The notes under the pieces: model-generated
Database searches by the model: none
Seen by the model: the letters and a program-made list of their open reading frames with translations, nothing else
What the model was told of the DNA's origin: nothing
Made by a program: the position numbers and the translations under genes
Shown here: positions 34,921 through 39,656 of the stretch, in pieces
Numbering within the stretch: the stretch's first letter is position 1
Layout: every line of letters begins with the position of its first letter
Source of the DNA: Fibrobacter sp.
GTDB taxonomy: Bacteria > Fibrobacterota > Chitinivibrionia > Chitinivibrionales > Chitinispirillaceae
DNA: 39,656 bases
Assembly: GCA_012519985.1 (NCBI GenBank)
Contig: JAAYPC010000315.1
Span: forward strand, 1-39,656
Reading direction: 5' to 3'

Positions 34921-36264
34921 TTAACCCGGCAGCCTGTCCTCCATTTTAACAAAAGGCTGTTTTTTAGGCCCGATATAGATCTGGCGGGGACGATATATTT
35001 TACCTCCCTGAGTATTTGCAGTTTCTTTCCAATGTGCAATCCAGCCTGGCAGACGGCCAATGGCAAACATAACCGTCAGCATATTGGTTGGTATACCAAT
35101 AGCACGATAAATAATACCTGTATAGAAATCGATGTTAGGGTATAATTTACGTGATATGAAGTATTCGTCTTTCAAGGCGATTTCTTCAATTTTTCTTGCA
35201 ATTTCCAGTAATGGGTCATCAACGTTTAGATATGGCAGCAATGAGTCACAGAGCTCTTTAGCCAGTTTTGCGCGTGGATCATAGTTTTTATAAACTGCAT
35301 GTCCAAACCCCATTAGCCGGAAAGGGGATGATTTATCCTTTGCCAGCCTGATATATTTCTCAATATTTCCATTATCGGCTTTGATTCTCTGCAGCATTTC
35401 TATAACCGCCTGATTTGCTCCTCCATGCAACTCTCCCCATAGTGCGCTGATTCCTGCAGAAATAGCCGCATAAAGATTTCCACGTGCACTGGCAACCAGT
35501 CTTACCGCAGAAGTGGAGGCATTTTGTTCGTGATCTGCATGCAGAATTAGCAGCTTATTGAGTGCTGAAACCACAACAGGATCAGGGATATAAGCTTTTA
35601 CTGGTGATGAAAACATCATGTTCAGGAAATTAGCACAATAGCTCAAATCCTCTCTTGGATAAATAATTGGTTCTCCACGGGATTTTTTATATGAATAAGC
35701 AGCTATGGTGCGAACTTTTGATATAAGTCGTGCAGCGGTAATTTCAAAATTAGGATCATCTTCCATTATATGAGGATAAAAAGAGAAAAGTGATGTAACC
35801 ATGGCCGAGAGAATGGACATGGGATGGGAATTAGGTGGAAATCCGGTGAAGAAATGCTGCATGTCTTCATGGATTAATGAGTGTTCATTAAGATATTTGC
35901 TGTATTGCTGTAACTCCTCTTTATTGGGCAGTTTTCCATGGACCAGCAGGTAAGCCACTTCGACGAATGTGCAGTTTCGGGTAAGACTTTCGATATCATA
36001 ACCCCGATACATCAGCAGACCACGTTCCCCATCGACATAGGTTATGCAGCTTTGGCATACTGCAGTATTAGCCATACCATTATCATAGCTGACAAAACCG
36101 GTGAGCTCTTTGAGTTTGGAGATGTTAATGCCGGAAATACCTGCGCGGGATTGAACCACTGGCAATTTGGTTTCCTGGTCTCCTGTAACTAACTTAACTT
36201 CACTGAAAGTTTCCAGTGGCTTGTTTGTATCAATAAGCTCGTTTCCGCTGATCAAAGTTCCCAT
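34921..36264 (-). CDS. gltA: Citrate synthase
   Basis: A 447-residue type I citrate synthase condensing oxaloacetate and acetyl-CoA, the entry to the TCA cycle. Seen: GLLMYRGYDIESL, the catalytic histidines in ALWGELHGGANQAV and MGFGHAVYKNYDPRA, the catalytic aspartate in NIDFYTGI, and the C-terminal AIGRLPGWIAHWKE and IYIGPKK segments. The first 40 residues are more variable. GGGGA lies seven bases before the ATG. Transcription is inferred from a strong promoter at 36426-36454 with a leader of about 155 nt that contains an intrinsic terminator (36309-36343). Divergent from the superoxide dismutase gene. Confidence 0.97.
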   Translation of the reverse strand: MGTLISGNELIDTNKPLETFSEVKLVTGDQETKLPVVQSRAGISGINISKLKELTGFVSYDNGMANTAVCQSCITYVDGERGLLMYRGYDIESLTRNCTFVEVAYLLVHGKLPNKEELQQYSKYLNEHSLIHEDMQHFFTGFPPNSHPMSILSAMVTSLFSFYPHIMEDDPNFEITAARLISKVRTIAAYSYKKSRGEPIIYPREDLSYCANFLNMMFSSPVKAYIPDPVVVSALNKLLILHADHEQNASTSAVRLVASARGNLYAAISAGISALWGELHGGANQAVIEMLQRIKADNGNIEKYIRLAKDKSSPFRLMGFGHAVYKNYDPRAKLAKELCDSLLPYLNVDDPLLEIARKIEEIALKDEYFISRKLYPNIDFYTGIIYRAIGIPTNMLTVMFAIGRLPGWIAHWKETANTQGGKIYRPRQIYIGPKKQPFVKMEDRLPG

Positions 36265-36300
36265 TATTATCCCCGGATATCTGTTTTATAGAGAATTTTT

Positions 36301-36343
36301 AAAAAAAAGACTGACTGGTACCTCAAAAAAGCCCCAATCAGTC
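36301..36343 (-). terminator. Intrinsic terminator inside the citrate synthase leader
   Basis: On the minus strand a 10-bp stem (36334-36343 with 36309-36318, one G-U pair) and 15-nt loop are followed by eight T (36301-36308). It lies downstream of the citrate synthase promoter and 37 bases before the citrate synthase ATG, so it would stop transcription before the gene unless it is avoided. Confidence 0.8.
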
Positions 36344-36398
36344 CTTTTCCTAAAGATATCCCAGAAACTCATCTGTAATCGCAATGGTTTGTAATAAT

Positions 36399-36419
36399 GA
36401 TTCAGAAACCTTCTGAATC
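36399..36419. repeat. 5'-terminal hairpin of the citrate synthase leader
   Basis: A perfect 9-bp inverted repeat GATTCAGAA-N3-TTCTGAATC at 36399-36419. It starts at or near the predicted transcription start of the citrate synthase mRNA (about 36419), so the transcript would begin with this hairpin. Confidence 0.75.
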
Positions 36420-36425
36420 GGCTTA

Positions 36426-36454
36426 AAAATAACAGAATATCAGAATACTGTCAA
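36426..36454 (-). promoter_or_regulatory. Sigma-70 promoter of citrate synthase
   Basis: On the minus strand, a perfect TTGACA (36449-36454), a 17-base spacer and TATTTT (36426-36431). Start of transcription is expected near 36419. This places an about 155-nt leader before the citrate synthase ATG. Confidence 0.85.
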
Positions 36455-36553
36455 TGTGGATATTAATCGTTTTTTCTATGTGGTATCTGCTTTGCTGATT
36501 GGTTGCTGTATTTAGTAATCCGACTCTTTAAACTTGTAACAAAAGGAGTGATT

Positions 36554-37183
36554 ATGGAAAACAGATCATTAAATTTTATGAAAGCCACTGCGCCTTTTGA
36601 GCTGCCACCACTTCCATATTCTTATAATGCATTGGAACCTTATATTTCTGAGAAAACCTTATCGTTTCACCATGATAAGCATCATCAGAAATATGTTTCC
36701 ACCACCAATGAGCTCATAAAGGGAACTGAATTCGAGAAATTCACTCTTGAGGAGATAATCAAGGCAACTGCTGGAAATGCGGCATCGACTAAGTTGTTTA
36801 ATAATGCTGCTCAAAGCTGGAATCATTGGTTTTACTGGAATTGTATGAAGTCTGAGGGAGGTAAAATCCCTAAAGGCAGAATCAAGGAAGCAATTGATTC
36901 ATCTTTTGGAAGCTATGATAATTTTGCCAAAGAGTTTTCCACAATGGCCAATGATCAGTTTGGCAGCGGTTATGCCTGGTTGGTCATGGAAGGCGGTAAA
37001 CTTAAGGTAATTAAAACATCAAATGCAGACAACCCGATTGTGCATAATCAGAAGCCGATTCTGGCAATCGATGTATGGGAACATGCCTATTATCTGGATT
37101 ATCAGAATAAACGTCAGGATCATGTAATGGCTTTCATTAACAACTGCATCGATTGGGAATTCGCCGAATTTAATCTGAAGTGA
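36554..37183 (+). CDS. sodB: Superoxide dismutase, iron type
   Basis: A 209-residue cytoplasmic Fe/Mn-family enzyme that dismutates superoxide. Start at ATG 36554, seven bases after AAAGGAG; the ORF extends upstream to 36503 without support. Metal ligands: H39 in LSFHHDKHH, H91 in AAQSWNHWFYW, D173 and H177 in DVWEHAYYLDYQ. The AAQ-WNH segment carries the glutamine placed as in iron enzymes, so iron is the likely metal. About fifteen extra residues precede the usual LPPLPY start. Divergent from citrate synthase. A hairpin at 37207-37236 follows. Confidence 0.95.
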   Translation: MENRSLNFMKATAPFELPPLPYSYNALEPYISEKTLSFHHDKHHQKYVSTTNELIKGTEFEKFTLEEIIKATAGNAASTKLFNNAAQSWNHWFYWNCMKSEGGKIPKGRIKEAIDSSFGSYDNFAKEFSTMANDQFGSGYAWLVMEGGKLKVIKTSNADNPIVHNQKPILAIDVWEHAYYLDYQNKRQDHVMAFINNCIDWEFAEFNLK

Positions 37184-37206
37184 TTTTGAGATTCCTGAAC
37201 GCGGTA

Positions 37207-37236
37207 CAGGCCTTATTTGCAAGCTGATAAGGTCTG
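37207..37236. terminator. Possible stem-loop after the superoxide dismutase gene
   Basis: A 10-bp stem (37207-37216 with 37227-37236, one G-U pair) and 10-nt loop, 23 bases past the sod stop. There is no U-run after it, so it may be a processing or stability structure rather than a full terminator. Confidence 0.5.
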
Positions 37237-37368
37237 GCCACTGCGTTTATCCTGGTGTGCATTTCAAGTTTTAGTGATAAATACTTACTTGTATTTCACC
37301 TCATTTAATTGCTTGGACACCCTCATTGCCGCTTTGCTGCCGTACTCCTCCAGTTAACAGGAATCTGT

Positions 37369-37396
37369 TTGTTAAAAAAATACCAAATGGTATATT
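37369..37396 (+). promoter_or_regulatory. tetR promoter with inverted-repeat operator
   Basis: TTGTTA (37369-37374) and TATATT (37391-37396) are separated by 16 bases. The dyad ATACC-AAAT-GGTAT at 37380-37393 fills the spacer and reaches into the -10, an ideal place for self-repression by a dimeric regulator. A second copy is in front of fabF. Confidence 0.7.
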
Positions 37397-37426
37397 CTTG
37401 CTTTAAAGAGGAACGAAGATGTTGGA

Positions 37427-38023
37427 ATGAAGAAATCAGAGAAAACCAGGGAATTTATTTTAGAAAAGTGTGCACCTGTATTCAATCAGAAGGGGTATAC
37501 CGGTACTTCCTTGTCAGATCTTGAAAACGCAACTGGTTTAACGAAAGGGTGTATTTACGGGCTTTTCCGAAACAAAGAGGAGCTGGCTGTTGCCTGTTTT
37601 GATTATGCCCGTTCGCTCATACATGAGCGGATGGACTCTGAAGCGAAAAAGAAAGACAATGCAATCGAAAAACTTCGGGCAATTTTTGATATGTACCGCA
37701 CATTTCCTGAATTTTGGCCGGTAAAAGGTGGCTGTCCTATTCTTAACACCTCTATTGAGGCCGATGACACTAACCCTGAGCTTCAGGAAAGAGTTGTAAA
37801 AGCTTTGGAGATTTGGCGTCGTTATTTCGCTTCTATAATCACCAGAGGAATAAGAAATGGAGAAATTCAGCCTAACGCTAATCCACATGTGATAGCAACT
37901 CTCTTTATTGCACTTCTGGAGGGAGCGACCATGATGTCCAAAGCGTATAACGACAGTTCAAGCCTGGGGATCGTTCTGGATAAAATCGATGAAATGATAG
38001 AACAACTGAGAGTGAAAAAGTAA
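37427..38023 (+). CDS. TetR/AcrR family transcriptional regulator
   Basis: A 198-residue dimeric repressor. The N-terminal helix-turn-helix spans about residues 5-50: KTREFILEKCAPVFNQKGYTGTSLSDLENATGLTKGCIYGLFRNKEEL. The C-terminal ligand-binding half is all helical (WPVKGGCPILNTSIEADD, IWRRYFASIITRGIRNGEI), a pattern seen in TetR_C-type regulators near fatty-acid or redox genes. A matching dyad lies in its own promoter and in front of fabF, so it probably controls both. The inducing ligand is unknown; an acyl-CoA or acyl-ACP related molecule is a guess from the fabF neighbour. Confidence 0.92.
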   Translation: MKKSEKTREFILEKCAPVFNQKGYTGTSLSDLENATGLTKGCIYGLFRNKEELAVACFDYARSLIHERMDSEAKKKDNAIEKLRAIFDMYRTFPEFWPVKGGCPILNTSIEADDTNPELQERVVKALEIWRRYFASIITRGIRNGEIQPNANPHVIATLFIALLEGATMMSKAYNDSSSLGIVLDKIDEMIEQLRVKK

Positions 38024-38044
38024 ATAAAGCATATTTCAGATTAT

Positions 38045-38060
38045 TATACCGGATGGTATA
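38045..38060. promoter_or_regulatory. Second inverted repeat upstream of fabF
   Basis: TATACC-GGAT-GGTATA, with 6-bp perfect arms. It matches the dyad in front of tetR (AATACC-AAAT-GGTATA) at ATACC, AT and GGTATA, and lies 22 bases before the fabF ATG. It is in the right place to be a TetR operator over a fabF promoter. Confidence 0.6.
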
Positions 38061-38081
38061 AATCAGTGGAAGGAGTTGGTG

Positions 38082-39335
38082 ATGATAACAGATAGGGTAG
38101 TAGTGACTGGGCTGGGTGCTGTTACTCCAATAGGTAATAATTTAAATGATTACTGGACTGCGCTCCAACAGGGGGGCTGCGGGGCAGGGCCTATAACTAA
38201 AATGGATGCTTCCAGATATAGAACCAGATTCGCTTGTGAAGTAAAGGGCTTTCAGCCCTCTGAATACATGGATTTAAAAGAAATTAAATCATTGGATCTA
38301 TATGCGCAGTATGCAATTGCGGCTGCTTCTCAGGCTGTTGAGCAGGCAGGCATTAAAGGAGTGATCAAAGATCCTTACAGAGCAGGAGTAATTTTTGCCT
38401 CCGGAGTTGGTGGGCTTTTAACACTACAGGACGAAGTTATTCAGTATGCAAAGAGTGATTTTAAACCGCGTTTTTCTCCACATCTGATAACCAAGATGAT
38501 TTCTAATATTGCTGCCGGTATTATTGGGATAAGATTTGATTTACGAGGTCCCAATTATGGCACTGTTTCTGCATGTGCATCATCAGCACATGCCATAAGT
38601 GATGCTTTTAACCTTATAAGGCTTCGTAAGGCAGATCTGTTTATAGTAGGGGGATCAGAAGCATCGATTAACCCGGTAGGTCTGGGGGGATTCAGTTGCA
38701 TGAGAGCCCTCTCAGAAAACAACGATAATCCCCAGATTGCATCAAGACCATTTGATAAAGACCGTGATGGATTTGTGCTGGGGGAAGGGGCAGGGGCATT
38801 GGTATTGGAGTCTCTGGAACATGCAAAATCACGTAATGCACCTATATTTGCAGAGCTTGTCGGTTGTGGTATGACTGCAGATGCTTTCCATGCAACATTA
38901 CCTCATCCTGAAGGCAGATCAATATTTCAGGCAATGGCCAGGGCATTGGATGATGCCGGAGTATTAACTGAACAGGTCGATTATGTGAATTTGCATGGAA
39001 CTTCCACACCTGCTGGTGATCCACCGGAACTCTCTGCGGTTCAAAAGCTGTTCCAAAACAACCTGGAAAAGTTACATGTGAGTGCTACTAAGTCTATGAC
39101 AGGGCATCTACTGGGGGCTGCCGGTGCCATTGAAGCTGTTGCTACAGTGCTCACCATCAGAGATGGAATCATTCCACCTACCATTAATACCTGCAATATC
39201 GATCCTAAAATCGAGGTCAAAGTTGACCTTACTCTTGGTAAGGCAGTGAAAAAAGAGGTTAAAATGGCCTTGTGTAATAACTTCGGTTTTGGTGGTCAGA
39301 ACGCAAGCCTTCTTTTCAAAAAATTTGAAGGCTGA
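38082..39335 (+). CDS. fabF: Beta-ketoacyl-ACP synthase II
   Basis: A 417-residue condensing enzyme extending acyl-ACP with malonyl-ACP in fatty acid synthesis. Start at ATG 38082, with AAGGAG six bases upstream; TTG 38076 is rejected. Catalytic triad: C165 in VSACASSAHA, H305 in LHGTSTPAGD, H342 in KSMTGHLLGAAGA, with K337. MITDRVVVTGLGAVTPIGN and the C-terminal NNFGFGGQNASL are standard. A TetR dyad lies just upstream, so it may serve a regulated rather than the housekeeping pathway. A terminator follows. Confidence 0.96.
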   Translation: MITDRVVVTGLGAVTPIGNNLNDYWTALQQGGCGAGPITKMDASRYRTRFACEVKGFQPSEYMDLKEIKSLDLYAQYAIAAASQAVEQAGIKGVIKDPYRAGVIFASGVGGLLTLQDEVIQYAKSDFKPRFSPHLITKMISNIAAGIIGIRFDLRGPNYGTVSACASSAHAISDAFNLIRLRKADLFIVGGSEASINPVGLGGFSCMRALSENNDNPQIASRPFDKDRDGFVLGEGAGALVLESLEHAKSRNAPIFAELVGCGMTADAFHATLPHPEGRSIFQAMARALDDAGVLTEQVDYVNLHGTSTPAGDPPELSAVQKLFQNNLEKLHVSATKSMTGHLLGAAGAIEAVATVLTIRDGIIPPTINTCNIDPKIEVKVDLTLGKAVKKEVKMALCNNFGFGGQNASLLFKKFEG

Positions 39336-39358
39336 CAGTCTGGAAGAGATACTATCCC

Positions 39359-39386
39359 GCAGTCAAGGAACTTCTTGACTGCTTTT
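39359..39386 (+). terminator. Intrinsic terminator after fabF
   Basis: A perfect 9-bp stem (39359-39367 with 39374-39382) and 6-nt loop, followed by TTTT. It lies 24 bases past the fabF stop. Confidence 0.9.
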
Positions 39387-39409
39387 CCTCAGTTTAAGAC
39401 TCTCCCATC

Positions 39410-39656
39410 GAAGTTAAGAGCTGCGAAAATGGTGCTCAGAACTTCGGTAATAGTGTTCAGAGCTTCGATGACGAAGAAAAAACTTTCGATGACGAAGTAA
39501 AACTTTACGTGATGGAGAAAAAACCTTCGATATATTGGCATTTTTAGCACCGATTTCGAAGTTCAGAGCACCGATACCGAAGCTCAGAACATCGATATCG
39601 AAGTTTCAAAGTACTAATTTCGAAGTTTCAAAGCACCGATGGGAAAGTTCAAAGCA
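39410..39656. repeat. Degenerate array with 21-nt period, running off the window
   Basis: Twelve successive units, mostly 21 bases long, can be laid out from 39410: at 39432, 39453, 39474, 39495, 39516, 39537, 39558, 39579, 39600, 39622 and 39643. The clearest are GAAGTTCAGAGCACCGATACC and GAAGCTCAGAACATCGATATC. Earlier units such as GTGCTCAGAACTTCG are near reverse complements of the later CGAAGTTCAGAGCAC, so both orientations occur. Although 21 is three times seven, stops break most frames and no gene is evident. The array is cut by the window end. Confidence 0.75.

Noticed and set aside
37419..37430. Start of the tetR gene at ATG 37419
   Set aside because: That ATG opens only a three-codon frame (ATG TTG GAA TGA); the true TetR frame starts at 37427.
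39410..39656. Coding tandem repeat of seven residues
   Set aside because: One plus-strand frame stays open from about 39548 to the window end, but a stop lies just upstream, there is no start or ribosome site, and units drift between 21 and 22 bases.

Overview
The window looks like ordinary chromosome from a flagellated, diderm (Gram-negative-type) bacterium of moderate to low GC. The outer envelope is inferred from an MlaE/F/D-type lipid transport operon and lipoproteins. The flagellar set is flagellin, FlgL, FlgK, a FlgN-like chaperone, a FlgJ-like rod protein and FliW-CsrA. Two textbook sigma-54 promoters in front of flagellar genes, a spirochaete-like short flagellin and a GlgE-type glucan cluster suggest a deep-branching diderm phylum (Fibrobacterota/Chitinispirillia or similar). 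This placement is a guess from gene content; no rRNA is present.

Layout. 1-3531 (+): the 3' part of tyrS, then a secreted multidomain metallophosphatase/thioredoxin-like protein, closed by a bidirectional terminator. 3560-8104: a small exported protein (-), yceH (+), then a minus-strand run with prepilin peptidase, CvpA-like protein, lipoprotein, STAS-domain protein and a GGDEF protein. 8361-9622 (+): a CxxC mini-protein and a cyclophilin-FKBP lipoprotein. 9646-10629 (-): pdxA. 10900-16964 (-): flagellar cluster, read flgJ-like > flgN > flgK > flgL, then flagellin > fliW > csrA. 17162-20018 (-): a monofunctional peptidoglycan glycosyltransferase, an unknown protein and a large nitroreductase-like protein. 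20166-22314 (+): mlaE-mlaF-mlaD. 22399-22620: five 43-bp tandem repeats. 22983-24685 (-): acyl carrier protein and a B12-binding-type radical SAM protein. 25022-32498 (+): glgE, treS-maltokinase fusion and treZ. 32555-36264 (-): acyltransferase 3, a Sua5/TsaC protein and citrate synthase. 36554-39335 (+): iron superoxide dismutase, a TetR regulator and fabF. The end holds a degenerate 21-nt-period repeat array that runs out of the window.

How parts work together. TreS-maltokinase would convert trehalose to maltose and then maltose-1-phosphate. GlgE would polymerise this into alpha-1,4-glucan, and TreZ would release trehalose from maltooligosyl-trehalose made by a TreY encoded elsewhere. Flagellin, FliW and CsrA form the known homeostasis circuit, and the flagellin leader carries five GGA motifs, one pair in the Shine-Dalgarno. 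The MlaE/F/D proteins form an inner-membrane lipid transporter.

The most interesting regulatory signals are these. Citrate synthase has a strong sigma-70 promoter followed by an about 155-nt leader with an intrinsic terminator just before the gene (possible attenuation or riboswitch). A pair of matching inverted repeats lies in front of the tetR and fabF genes. The two sigma-54 promoters control the flagellar transcripts, one abutting a perfect 16-bp palindrome. No wholly new multi-gene system is obvious; the citrate synthase leader and the ACP/radical SAM pair are the best candidates for undescribed biology.
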